From NCBI RefSeq assembly GCF_016901695.1, contig NZ_JACJKS010000002.1, positions 166,980 to 230,979 of the forward strand: 64,000 bases of DNA. The letters are read 5' to 3'. A program made the translations under genes and the position numbers. Shown one piece after another: positions 16,594 through 24,856 of the stretch (positions are counted from its first letter, which is position 1; every line of letters starts with the position of its first letter). The DNA comes from Mordavella massiliensis. Its GTDB lineage: Bacteria; Bacillota; Clostridia; Lachnospirales; Lachnospiraceae. Below the pieces are notes generated by a model, which saw only the letters and a program-made list of their open reading frames with translations, made no database searches and was not told the origin of the DNA.

Positions 16594-17376
16594 ATGAAGA
16601 CAGCGATCGTGACAGGGGCTTCCTCCGGACTTGGGAGGGAGTTCGCAAGACAGATACCGAAGTTCTACCGCGGGCTGGATGAGATCTGGCTCATAGCCCG
16701 GCGCAGCGACCGGCTGGAGGAGCTGCGGGAAGAGCTGACAAGGCAGAGCGGCATCTACTGCCGCATCTACGACAGCGACCTTCTGCGGGACTATGTGTAC
16801 TACCATCTCCAGCGGGATCTGGATGCATTAAAGCCGGATATCCGCATGCTCGTCAATGCAGCCGGGGCAGGCTGCACGGAACCGTTCGCGGGGACGGACC
16901 CGGAGCGGCTGACCGGTGTGATCGGCCTCAACTGCGCCGCGCTCACACGGATGACAGGTCTGTGCCTGCGCTACATGAACAGGGGGAGCCGGATCGTCAA
17001 TGTGGCCTCGGCGGCCGCCTTCGCGCCTCAGCCAGGGGCGGCGGTCTACGGCGCCACCAAAGCCTATGTGCTGAGCCTGAGCCGCGCGCTGGCCAGGGAA
17101 CTTGAAAAGCGGTGCATATTCGTGACTGCCGTGTGCCCCGGGCCGGTGGAGACTGAATTTTTCCGGACAGCCGGGGAACCGGCTGGGGCGGCCCGCCGGA
17201 AACTGATGGCCTGCCCGCAGCATGTGGTGCGCCAGGCCCTGAAGGATGTGCGTAAAAGACGTGCCGTCTCCGTGTACGGCTGTGCGATGAAAGGCGCGAA
17301 AACAGTCTCGAAGCTTGCCCCGGACCGGCTGACCGACTGGATCATGAACAGAATAAATACAAGGAGTCATACATAA
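16594..17376 (+). CDS. Short-chain dehydrogenase/reductase
   Basis: The 260-residue protein starts at MKTAIVTGASSGLG, with the Rossmann TGxxxGxG motif at residues 7-14. The SDR catalytic residues are visible: NAAG (residues about 88-91), Ser in VNVASAAAF and the YxxxK motif YGATKAYVLSLSRAL (about residue 150), followed by CPGPVETEF. This is a classical SDR oxidoreductase using NAD(P)H; the substrate is unknown. The C-terminal part (RKRRAVSVYGCAMKGAKTVSKLAP) resembles the short, basic ends of the YqjQ/DltE-like group. The ATG at 16594 is favoured by AGAAGGGA upstream. Confidence 0.9.
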   Translation: MKTAIVTGASSGLGREFARQIPKFYRGLDEIWLIARRSDRLEELREELTRQSGIYCRIYDSDLLRDYVYYHLQRDLDALKPDIRMLVNAAGAGCTEPFAGTDPERLTGVIGLNCAALTRMTGLCLRYMNRGSRIVNVASAAAFAPQPGAAVYGATKAYVLSLSRALARELEKRCIFVTAVCPGPVETEFFRTAGEPAGAARRKLMACPQHVVRQALKDVRKRRAVSVYGCAMKGAKTVSKLAPDRLTDWIMNRINTRSHT

Positions 17377-17377
17377 G

Positions 17378-17953
17378 ATGAAGATTGAAAAAGGGACGCC
17401 TGGCTATCTGCATGCCAGGAAAATACGGATTCTGCTGCTCACCCTGCTGGAGTTTGCCATCGTCATCGCCCTCCTCGTCCTGGGCTGGATGCAGACCGGC
17501 ACGAGGCTGAACCTGCTGACAGTGGTGGCGGTCGTGGGCTGCCTGCCGGCCTGCAAGGCGCTGGTGGGGCTTATCACGATCCTGCCTTACCGGACGGCTG
17601 ATCCCGGGAAGGCGGCTGAGATCTGCGAGAAGGCGCCGCTTCTCACAACAGCCTTTGACCTGGTCATCACAAGCAGGGAGAAGATCATGCCTGTGGAGGC
17701 GTTCGTCATCTCCGGGAACACAGTGTGCGGCTATGCGCCCAATAAGAAAACGGATCCCGAGGAGGCCGCAAAACATATCCGGACGATCCTGGAGGAGAAC
17801 CGCCTCACCAAGATCACAGTCAAGCTGTTTCCCTCCTACAAAGCCTTCCTTCTGCGCGCAGAAGCCATGAACAATATCGCGCAGGTGGACGGCGCGGATC
17901 AGAAGAAGCGGGAGAGAAGGATCCGGCAGATCCTGCTTGGCATTTCCATGTAG
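17378..17953 (+). CDS. Uncharacterised membrane protein, 191 aa
   Basis: I do not recognise a family. The protein has a short basic N-terminus (MKIEKGTPGYLHARKIR), two membrane segments (about residues 20-39, LLLTLLEFAIVIALLVLGWM, and 47-68, LLTVVAVVGCLPACKALVGLI) and a cytoplasmic domain of about 115 residues with an AFDLVITSREKIMPVEAFVISG strand pattern. The gene starts one base after the SDR stop and ends 24 bases before the RluA-like gene, so it is inside the operon. The soluble domain has no visible catalytic motif. Confidence 0.75.
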   Translation: MKIEKGTPGYLHARKIRILLLTLLEFAIVIALLVLGWMQTGTRLNLLTVVAVVGCLPACKALVGLITILPYRTADPGKAAEICEKAPLLTTAFDLVITSREKIMPVEAFVISGNTVCGYAPNKKTDPEEAAKHIRTILEENRLTKITVKLFPSYKAFLLRAEAMNNIAQVDGADQKKRERRIRQILLGISM

Positions 17954-17977
17954 CCGGGGCAGACAGGAGAGGACGCG

Positions 17978-18970
17978 ATGAGAGAGGTGCATATCGGGGG
18001 AAACGAGGCCGGACAGCGCCTGGACAAGTTTCTCGCAAAATATATGAGAAAAGCTCCCAAAAGCTTTTTCTACAAAATGCTTCGGAAAAAGAATATCGTG
18101 CTGAACGGGAAAAAAGCGGCCGGCAGCGAGAAGCTCAAAGAGGGGGATGTGGTCAGGCTGTTCCTCTCCCAGGAGACCATCGACCGGTTTTCAGAAGACG
18201 CGCCGGATACGCAGGCTGCGGGGGAGAAGGAGGCATCCTTCCGGATCACGGAACAGGAGATCCTCTATGAGGACAGCCACGTGCTGCTCCTCAACAAACC
18301 GGCGGGGATCCTCTCCCAGCGGGCGGACGACCGGGAGCTGTCCATGACGGAGTACGTCATCCGCTACCTGCTGGACAGCGGGCAGCTTGGGCAGGATGAT
18401 CTGCGGACCCTGCGCCCCTCCGTCTGCAACCGGCTGGACCGGAACACGAGCGGGCTGATCGCCGCCGGAAAGAGCCTGGCGGGGCTGCAGGAGCTGAGCC
18501 GCCTCTTTCGGGACCGGACGCTGAAGAAGTACTACCTGTGTCTTGTCTCCGGCAGGGTGGAGGGGCCCGGGCATATCCGGGGCTGGCTTGCCAAGGATGA
18601 GAAGACAAACCGGGTGACCGTGCGGCCGGACAGAGAGGGCGGCGCGGACCGCTTCATCGAGACCCAGTACCGCCCGGTCGCAGTATACAGACACACGACG
18701 CTTCTGGAAGTCTACCTGATCACCGGGCGGACGCACCAGATCCGCGCCCATCTGGCTGCACAGGGCCATCCCATCGTGGGGGACGGCAAGTACGGCGATG
18801 CGCAGGTAAATGCAAGATACAGGCGCAGGTACGGGCTTGAAAGCCAGCTCCTCCACGCCTGCAGGGTGGAGTTCCCCGCGCTGGAGGCCCCCCTGGCGGC
18901 CCTGTCCGGCAGAACCGTGGAGGCCCCCCTCCCGGCCCTGTTCCGGACAATACTGAAAGGAGAGGAGTAG
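17978..18970 (+). CDS. RluA-family pseudouridine synthase (RluC/RluD type)
   Basis: The 330-residue protein has an N-terminal S4-like domain (GGNEAGQRLDKFLAKYMRKAPKSFFYKMLRKKNIVLNG), then the catalytic core: ILYEDSHVLLLNKPAGILSQ, VCNRLDRNTSGLIAAGKS (RLDxxTSG, catalytic Asp at about residue 152) and TGRTHQIRAHLAAQGHPIVGDGKYG. These motifs are complete. It should modify uridines in 23S rRNA. A second RluA-family gene, closer to RluD, lies at 60527-61447. It is followed after four bases by recU. Confidence 0.94.
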   Translation: MREVHIGGNEAGQRLDKFLAKYMRKAPKSFFYKMLRKKNIVLNGKKAAGSEKLKEGDVVRLFLSQETIDRFSEDAPDTQAAGEKEASFRITEQEILYEDSHVLLLNKPAGILSQRADDRELSMTEYVIRYLLDSGQLGQDDLRTLRPSVCNRLDRNTSGLIAAGKSLAGLQELSRLFRDRTLKKYYLCLVSGRVEGPGHIRGWLAKDEKTNRVTVRPDREGGADRFIETQYRPVAVYRHTTLLEVYLITGRTHQIRAHLAAQGHPIVGDGKYGDAQVNARYRRRYGLESQLLHACRVEFPALEAPLAALSGRTVEAPLPALFRTILKGEE

Positions 18971-18974
18971 GGCA

Positions 18975-19523
18975 ATGGCGACATGGAATACAAGAGGGCT
19001 GCGGGGCTCAGCCCTGGAGGATGTCATCAACCGGACAAACGAGCGGTATAAAGAAAAAAATATCGCCCTGATCCAGAAGATCCCCACGCCCATCACGCCG
19101 GTCCGGATGGACAAGGAGAACCGGCAGATCACCCTGGCCTACTTTGACCAGCAGAGCACGGTGGACTACATCGGCGTCGTGCAGGGGATCCCGGTCTGCT
19201 TTGACGCCAAGGAGTGCGCCTCGTCCACCTTCCCCGTACAGAACATCCACGAGCATCAGGCGGTGTTCATGGAGCAGTTTGAGCGGCAGGGAGGGGTCGC
19301 CTTCCTCCTCATCTATTTCAGCGGGTCGAACCTGGCCTACTACATGCGGTTTGAAGAGCTTCTCACGTTCTGGAACCGGGCGAAAGAGGGGGGCAGGAAG
19401 AGCTTCCGCATGGAGGAGCTTGACCCACGGTTTTTCATGGATATGAAAACGAATCTCTATCTCCCCTACCTGGACCGGATGAACCTGGATCTGTCCATGC
19501 GGGAGGAACTTGACAATCCGTAA
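18975..19523 (+). CDS. recU: Holliday junction resolvase RecU
   Basis: The 182-residue protein matches RecU: NTRGLRGSALEDVINRTNERY at the N-terminus, QSTVDYIGVVQGIPVCFDAKEC (nuclease motif with the acidic residues and Lys of a PD-(D/E)XK fold) and FERQGGVAFLLIYFS. RecU cuts four-way junctions in Firmicutes in place of RuvC. It is usually encoded beside the class A PBP gene; here it is instead between an RluA-type synthase and hisZ. The promoter of the his operon lies within its last codons. Confidence 0.95.
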   Translation: MATWNTRGLRGSALEDVINRTNERYKEKNIALIQKIPTPITPVRMDKENRQITLAYFDQQSTVDYIGVVQGIPVCFDAKECASSTFPVQNIHEHQAVFMEQFERQGGVAFLLIYFSGSNLAYYMRFEELLTFWNRAKEGGRKSFRMEELDPRFFMDMKTNLYLPYLDRMNLDLSMREELDNP

Positions 19524-19538
19524 AAATGTCCGTATAAT
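19510..19538 (+). promoter_or_regulatory. Consensus promoter of the his operon
   Basis: Perfect TTGACA (19510-19515) and TATAAT (19533-19538) boxes with a 17-base spacer, overlapping the recU stop region. The hisZ start is 51 bases past the -10 box. No T-box or attenuator is evident in this short leader. Confidence 0.8.
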
Positions 19539-19588
19539 TGCAAGAGAGTTTTAACGTGTTAGCACGGTAAAGTGCAAGGAGGATTTTC

Positions 19589-20845
19589 ATGAAACAGTTA
19601 CTGCATACACCGGAGGGAGTCCGGGATATCTGCAATGTGGAGTGCGGGAAGAAACTTTCCCTGGAAGGGCGCCTTCACAAGGTGATCCAGCTCTACGGAT
19701 ATCACGACATCCAGACGCCTACCTTTGAATATTTTGATGTCTTCCGCAAAGAGATCGGCACGATCCCGTCGAGGGAACTCTACAAGTTTTTTGACAAAGA
19801 GGGGAATACGCTCGTGCTGCGGCCGGATATCACCCCCTCCATCGCCAGGGCGGCGGCCACGCTGTTCGGGGATGAAGTGCTGCCGATCCGTCTGTGCTAC
19901 ACAGGCAATACCTTTGTGAATCATTCCAGCTACCAGGGCAGGCTGCGGGAGAACACCCAGATGGGCGCGGAGCTGATCGGCGCCGACACCGTGGAGGCCG
20001 ATGCGGAGATGCTCGCCATGGTGGTGGACTGCCTGACAACAGTGGGGCTGCGCGATTTCCAGGTCAGCGTGGGCAATGTGGATTTCTTCCAGAGCCTCAT
20101 CGAGGACGCGGCCCTGGATCAGGAAGCGCAGATGCGCGTGCGGGAGCTCATCGGGAACCGGAACTATTTCGGGGTGGAGGAGTACCTGGACAGCATCCAG
20201 GTCAGAAGGAGCGCCCGGGAGGCCCTCGCCGGACTCGGCGACCTCTTCGGCGGCCCGGAAGTCCTTGTAAAGGCCCGCAATATGGCTCCCAACTCCAAGG
20301 CCATCATGGCCGTGCGGCGGCTGGAGCAGATCTACGACATCCTGAAGCTTTACGGGGCGGAGCAGTACGTGAGCTTTGATCTGAGCATGTGCGGCACGTA
20401 CGGGTACTACACAGGCATCATCTTCCGCGGCTACACCTTCGGCACAGGGGATGCCATTGTAAAAGGAGGCCGCTATGACCATCTCCTGGAGAAATTCGGA
20501 AAGGCGTCCCCGTCCATCGGCTTCGCCCTCGTGATCGACGAGCTGATGAACGCCCTGACCCGCCAGCACGTGCGGATCTCCTACGCCAGAAAGAACACGC
20601 TCATCCTCTACGACAAGGGGATGGAGCGGCCTGCCATCGAGCTTTCCAGGGAGTTCCGGGAGAAGTTCAAGAACACGGAGCTTCTGCAGAAGGATCCGGC
20701 CAGGACACTGGAGGAGTACAAGCGCTACGGAAAGGACTATTACGCCGGAAGCCTGATCTACATACAGGCAGACCGGGAGATCCTGATGGTCAATCTCGCC
20801 ACAGGCGAAGAGAAAGTCATCGGGAAAAACGAACAGGAGCTTTAG
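19589..20845 (+). CDS. hisZ: ATP phosphoribosyltransferase regulatory subunit HisZ
   Basis: The 418-residue protein is a class II tRNA-synthetase-like paralogue: LLHTPEGVRDICNVECGKKLSLE, TPTFEYFDVFRKEIG, RPDITPSIARAAATLF, and motif-like FDLSMCGTYGYYTGIIFRGYTFGTGDAIVKGGRYDHLLEKFG. It lacks tRNA-binding parts and is not a real HisRS; its place directly before the short-form hisG (two bases apart) settles the call. HisZ binds HisG and is needed for catalysis and histidine feedback inhibition. AGGAGG precedes the ATG. Confidence 0.95.
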   Translation: MKQLLHTPEGVRDICNVECGKKLSLEGRLHKVIQLYGYHDIQTPTFEYFDVFRKEIGTIPSRELYKFFDKEGNTLVLRPDITPSIARAAATLFGDEVLPIRLCYTGNTFVNHSSYQGRLRENTQMGAELIGADTVEADAEMLAMVVDCLTTVGLRDFQVSVGNVDFFQSLIEDAALDQEAQMRVRELIGNRNYFGVEEYLDSIQVRRSAREALAGLGDLFGGPEVLVKARNMAPNSKAIMAVRRLEQIYDILKLYGAEQYVSFDLSMCGTYGYYTGIIFRGYTFGTGDAIVKGGRYDHLLEKFGKASPSIGFALVIDELMNALTRQHVRISYARKNTLILYDKGMERPAIELSREFREKFKNTELLQKDPARTLEEYKRYGKDYYAGSLIYIQADREILMVNLATGEEKVIGKNEQEL

Positions 20846-20847
20846 AC

Positions 20848-21483
20848 ATGAGATACCTTACATTCGCCCTGGGAAAGGGCAGGCTTGCGAGACATACGCT
20901 GGAACTTTTTGAGAAGATCGGCATTACATGCGAGGAGATGAAGGATGAGACGTCCAGGAAGCTGATCTTTACGAACGAGGATCTGAAATTCCGGTTCTTC
21001 CTTGCAAAGGGACCGGACGTGCCCACGTACGTGGAGTACGGAGCGGCCGACATCGGCATCGTGGGCAGGGACACGATCCTGGAGGAGGGGCGCAAGGTCC
21101 ACGAAGTCATGGATCTTGGCTACGGCGCCTGCCGGATGTGCGTCTGCGGCCCGAAGAAAGCGGCGCCGCTTCTGGAGCACCATGAGCTCATCCGCGTGGC
21201 GACCAAGTATCCGAACATCGCGAAAGACTATTTTTACAATACAAAACATCAGACGGTGGAGATCATCAAACTGAACGGATCCATCGAGCTGGCCCCCATC
21301 GTGGGGCTGGCGGAAGTGATCGTGGATATCGTGGAGACGGGATCCACCCTCAAAGAGAACGGCCTGACCGTCCTGGAGGAGGTCTGCCCCCTGTCGGCGC
21401 GGATGATCGTCAATCCGGTCAGCATGCGCATGGAGATCGACCGGATCCGGGATCTGATCACGCGCCTTCGGACCGTGATCTGA
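20848..21483 (+). CDS. hisG: ATP phosphoribosyltransferase catalytic subunit (short form)
   Basis: The 211-residue protein has MRYLTFALGKGRLARHTLELFE, the DIGIVGRDTI segment and the PRPP-binding block GLAEVIVDIVETGSTLKENGL (residues about 152-172). It ends without the C-terminal ACT-like regulatory domain, the short HisG form that works as a hetero-octamer with HisZ. It makes the first committed step of histidine synthesis, joining ATP and PRPP. Lying between hisZ and hisD, it is part of the operon. Confidence 0.97.
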   Translation: MRYLTFALGKGRLARHTLELFEKIGITCEEMKDETSRKLIFTNEDLKFRFFLAKGPDVPTYVEYGAADIGIVGRDTILEEGRKVHEVMDLGYGACRMCVCGPKKAAPLLEHHELIRVATKYPNIAKDYFYNTKHQTVEIIKLNGSIELAPIVGLAEVIVDIVETGSTLKENGLTVLEEVCPLSARMIVNPVSMRMEIDRIRDLITRLRTVI

Positions 21484-21514
21484 CAGGCGTTATGAGAGAA
21501 AGAGAGGGTGACAA

Positions 21515-22816
21515 ATGAGAATACTGAGACTGGACAGCGACACAAAACAAAATCTCCTGGAAGACCTGCTGAAACGGAGCCCGAACCAGTACGGACAGTA
21601 CGAGGAGGGCGTGGCCCGCATCCTTGCGGACGTGAAGGAGAAAGGAGACGAGGCCCTTTTCTCCTACACTGAGAAGTTTGACCACGCAAAGATCAGCGCG
21701 GACACGATCCGGGTGACGCAGGAGGAGATCCGGGAGGCCTACAGCCTTGCCGGGGAGGAGCTTGTATCCGTGATCCGCAAGGCGCTCGTCAACATACGCG
21801 CGTACCATGAAAAACAGAGGCAGTACAGCTGGTTTGACAGCCGGCCGGACGGGACCCTGCTGGGGCAGAAAGTGACGCCCCTGCAGCGGGTGGGCGTCTA
21901 TGTGCCCGGCGGGAAAGCGGCGTACCCCTCCTCCGTGCTCATGAACGTCCTGCCAGCCAAAGTGGCCGGGGTGGAGGAGATCGTGATGGTGACTCCGCCC
22001 GGAAAGGACGGGAAGGTAAACCCCAATACCCTTGTGGCGGCCTGCGAGGCCGGCGCCGACGTGATCTACAAGGTCGGCGGCGCCCAGGCGGTGGGTGCGC
22101 TTGCCTACGGGACGCAGAGCATCCCCAAAGTGGACAAGATCGTGGGGCCCGGCAACATCTACGTGGCGCTGGCCAAGAAGGCGGTGTACGGGCATGTCAG
22201 CATTGACGCCATTGCCGGCCCGAGCGAGATCCTCGTGATCGCCGACAAGACGGCCAACCCGCGGTATGTGGCGGCGGATCTTCTCTCCCAGGCAGAGCAC
22301 GACGAGCTGGCAAGCGCGATCCTCGTCACGACGAGCATGGAGCTGGCCAGGCAGGTGTCAGAGGAAGTGGACGGCTTCCTTGCAGAGCTCTCCAGGAGTG
22401 AGATCATCCGCAAATCACTGGACAACTACGGCTATATCCTGGTGGCGGAGACGATGGACGATGCCATTGCCATTGCCAACGAGATCGCTTCCGAGCACCT
22501 GGAGATCCAGACGGCGGACCCCTGGAACGTGATGACAAAGATCCGCAACGCGGGGGCCATCTTTGTGGGGGCCTACGCCAGCGAGCCCCTGGGGGACTAT
22601 TTCGCAGGGCCGAACCATGTGCTCCCCACTAACGGGACGGCGAGATTTTTCTCCCCCCTCTCCGTGGACGACTTTATCAAGAAATCCAGCATCATCGGGT
22701 ATTCCAGGGAGGCACTTGCAGACATACACAAAGACATTGAGGCGTTTGCACAGGCGGAGCACCTGACCGCCCACGCCAATTCCATCAAAGTCCGGTTTGA
22801 AGAAGAGGAGCAGTAG
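21515..22816 (+). CDS. hisD: Histidinol dehydrogenase
   Basis: The 433-residue protein has the HisD hallmark blocks: VYVPGGKAAYPSSVLMNVLPAKVAGVEEIVMVTPP, the NAD- and zinc-site sequence VDKIVGPGNIYVALAKKAVYG, the IAGPSEILVIAD motif, LLSQAEHDELASAILVTTS (with zinc-binding Gln-His), and EHLEIQT near the end. HisD is zinc dependent and oxidises histidinol in two steps to histidine. Length is normal, and the frame begins 31 bases after hisG with an AGAGGG-type site. Confidence 0.98.
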   Translation: MRILRLDSDTKQNLLEDLLKRSPNQYGQYEEGVARILADVKEKGDEALFSYTEKFDHAKISADTIRVTQEEIREAYSLAGEELVSVIRKALVNIRAYHEKQRQYSWFDSRPDGTLLGQKVTPLQRVGVYVPGGKAAYPSSVLMNVLPAKVAGVEEIVMVTPPGKDGKVNPNTLVAACEAGADVIYKVGGAQAVGALAYGTQSIPKVDKIVGPGNIYVALAKKAVYGHVSIDAIAGPSEILVIADKTANPRYVAADLLSQAEHDELASAILVTTSMELARQVSEEVDGFLAELSRSEIIRKSLDNYGYILVAETMDDAIAIANEIASEHLEIQTADPWNVMTKIRNAGAIFVGAYASEPLGDYFAGPNHVLPTNGTARFFSPLSVDDFIKKSSIIGYSREALADIHKDIEAFAQAEHLTAHANSIKVRFEEEEQ

Positions 22817-22818
22817 AT

Positions 22819-23406
22819 ATGGAGAGAACAGCGACTGTAAAAAGGACGACGAAAGAGACCGACATCGAGGTCACCATCTGCCTGGACGGCACGGGAAAGA
22901 CGGATATACACACCGGCATCGGTTTTTTTGACCACATGCTGGACGGTTTTGCCCGCCACGGGCTTTTTGACCTGTCCGTGAAGGCGGCGGGCGATCTTGA
23001 CGTGGACTGCCACCATACGGTGGAGGACACGGGGATCGTGCTTGGGACAGCCATCGCGCAGGCACTGGGGAAAAAAGAGGGGATCCGGCGCTACGGCCAC
23101 TTCCTGCTCCCCATGGATGAGACGCTTGTCCTGTGCGCCATCGACCTGTCGGGGCGCCCGTACCTCAACTTTGACGCCTCCTTTGCGGCGGAGCGGACCG
23201 GCGGCCTGGACACGGAGATGATCCGGGAGTTCTTCTACGCGGTGTCCTACAGCGCCATGATGAACCTCCATCTGAAGGTCCTGGACGGATCCAACAGCCA
23301 CCACATGGCGGAAGCCCTCTTTAAAGGGTTTGGCCGCGCACTTGACATGGCGACCGCCCCGGAGCCCCGCATCCGGGATGCGTGGACGACAAAAGGCACA
23401 CTTTAA
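22819..23406 (+). CDS. hisB: Imidazoleglycerol-phosphate dehydratase
   Basis: The 195-residue protein is a monofunctional IGP dehydratase: [20 protein letters not shown], the metal-binding [13 protein letters not shown] and the second HH motif [18 protein letters not shown]. There is no fused histidinol phosphatase. The enzyme removes water from imidazoleglycerol phosphate. It starts two bases after the hisD stop, so translation is coupled. Confidence 0.98.
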   Translation: MERTATVKRTTKETDIEVTICLDGTGKTDIHTGIGFFDHMLDGFARHGLFDLSVKAAGDLDVDCHHTVEDTGIVLGTAIAQALGKKEGIRRYGHFLLPMDETLVLCAIDLSGRPYLNFDASFAAERTGGLDTEMIREFFYAVSYSAMMNLHLKVLDGSNSHHMAEALFKGFGRALDMATAPEPRIRDAWTTKGTL

Positions 23407-23426
23407 CGAAAGGAGAGTGGGAGCAG

Positions 23427-24710
23427 ATGAGCTACAAAAGACTGATCCCCTGCATTTTTATAGATTCCGGCAAGGCGGTGCGCTGGTTTGACGACCATAC
23501 GGTGCTCAGCGAAGACGTGGTCTCCCTTGCCAGATATTACAGCGGCCACGGGGCGGACGAACTGCTTGTGTTCGACCTGTCCGAGTCCGATGAGGACCAT
23601 GACGAGGCCATCGACCTGATGAAGAAGATCAACCGCGTCATCCACATCCCCATGGTGGCCGGGGGCAATATCCGGCGGCAGGAGGATGTAAAGAAGATCC
23701 TCTATGCGGGCGCCAAGCGGGCCATGCTGAATTTCTCAAAATCTGACAGCCAGAAACTCATCGAAGACGTGTCAAAGCGCTTCGGCAAGGAGAAGATCGC
23801 CGTGTCCCTGAACGACTTTGACGCCCTGTTTAAGCACCAGCACCTGATCAACGAGTACGCGAGCGAGCTTGTCTTCATGCACAGGCTGGATCTCAACTCC
23901 GTGATCAACGTGACCGACATCCCCTGCGTGGTGGTGACAGACACCATGGAGGAAACCGAGCTTTTCAAGATCCTGAAGTGCCCGGGCGTGCGGGGGCTGT
24001 CCGGGAAATACGTCAGCCAGACGGACATGGACTTCAACGCCTTCAAGGAAAAATGCGAGGAAGAGCAGATCCGCATGACTTCCTTTGAGAGCATGATGGA
24101 TTTCTCGGAGTTCAAAACAGACAGCCAGGGGCTTATACCGGTCATCGTCCAGCACTACAAGACCCAGGAGGTACTGATGCTGGCCTACATGAATGAGGAG
24201 TCCTTTGACCAGACGATCAAGACCGGGAAGATGACCTACTACAGCAGGAGCCGCCAGTGCCTGTGGGTAAAGGGGGAGACGAGCGGACACTACCAGTACG
24301 TCCACTCCCTGACCATCGACTGCGACCGGGATACCCTGCTGGCCAAGGTGGACCAGGTGGGCGCTGCCTGCCACACGGGCAACCCGACCTGCTTTTTCCA
24401 GCCTCTTGTCGGTTCGGATTACGACGAGACGAATCCGCTCCAGGTGTTTGAGAGCGTCTACAACACGATCGTGGACAGGCGGGAGCACCCGAAGGAGGGG
24501 TCCTACACGAACTACCTCTTTGACAAGGGGATTGACAAGATCCTGAAAAAGGTCGGGGAGGAGGCCACGGAGATCATCATTGCGGCCAAGAACCCGAATC
24601 CGGAGGAAGTCAAATACGAGATGGCGGATTTTCTGTACCACGCCATGGTGCTCATGGTCGAGCGGGGCGTGGACTGGGAAGACATTGTGAAGGAGCTGGC
24701 GGATCGATAG
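23427..24710 (+). CDS. hisIE: HisF-like pseudoenzyme fused to HisI and HisE
   Basis: The 427-residue protein starts at [11 protein letters not shown] after AAAGGAGAG. Residues about 1-220 are HisF/HisA-like ([51 protein letters not shown]), but the two catalytic Asp of HisF are lost: the position of Asp11 is Phe and, anchored on the FG before it, that of Asp130 is Asn. Residues about 225-335 are HisI (PRAMP cyclohydrolase; [40 protein letters not shown], with zinc Cys residues) and the C-terminal 90 residues are HisE ([19 protein letters not shown]). The last two domains should carry out steps 2 and 3 of histidine synthesis. The barrel is likely structural or regulatory. Confidence 0.92.
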   Translation: MSYKRLIPCIFIDSGKAVRWFDDHTVLSEDVVSLARYYSGHGADELLVFDLSESDEDHDEAIDLMKKINRVIHIPMVAGGNIRRQEDVKKILYAGAKRAMLNFSKSDSQKLIEDVSKRFGKEKIAVSLNDFDALFKHQHLINEYASELVFMHRLDLNSVINVTDIPCVVVTDTMEETELFKILKCPGVRGLSGKYVSQTDMDFNAFKEKCEEEQIRMTSFESMMDFSEFKTDSQGLIPVIVQHYKTQEVLMLAYMNEESFDQTIKTGKMTYYSRSRQCLWVKGETSGHYQYVHSLTIDCDRDTLLAKVDQVGAACHTGNPTCFFQPLVGSDYDETNPLQVFESVYNTIVDRREHPKEGSYTNYLFDKGIDKILKKVGEEATEIIIAAKNPNPEEVKYEMADFLYHAMVLMVERGVDWEDIVKELADR

Positions 24711-24724
24711 ATCCGCCGGTTTTA
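24698..24724 (+). terminator. Terminator of the his operon, overlapping the last stop codon
   Basis: GGCGGATC (24698-24705), loop GATA, then GATCCGCC (24710-24717) followed by GGTTTTAT. The stem includes the hisIE stop codon, so the hairpin can only form after the ribosome has left. Confidence 0.85.
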
Positions 24725-24761
24725 TATTATAGATAAAATTTACAGAGTATGCTCTTTTTTA

Positions 24762-24790
24762 TTGACTAAAATACCCCTGTTTGGTAAAAT
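24762..24790 (+). promoter_or_regulatory. Promoter of the peptidase/transporter operon
   Basis: TTGACT (24762-24767), a 17-base spacer and TAAAAT (24785-24790), in an AT-rich gap between the his terminator and the M14-like gene. The start codon is 66 bases after the -10 box. Confidence 0.65.
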
Positions 24791-24856
24791 AAGATATCAT
24801 GCAAGTCTATTTTTTTGACGGAATAGGACAATTTGACCAAAGGAGGTGCATTTGTC

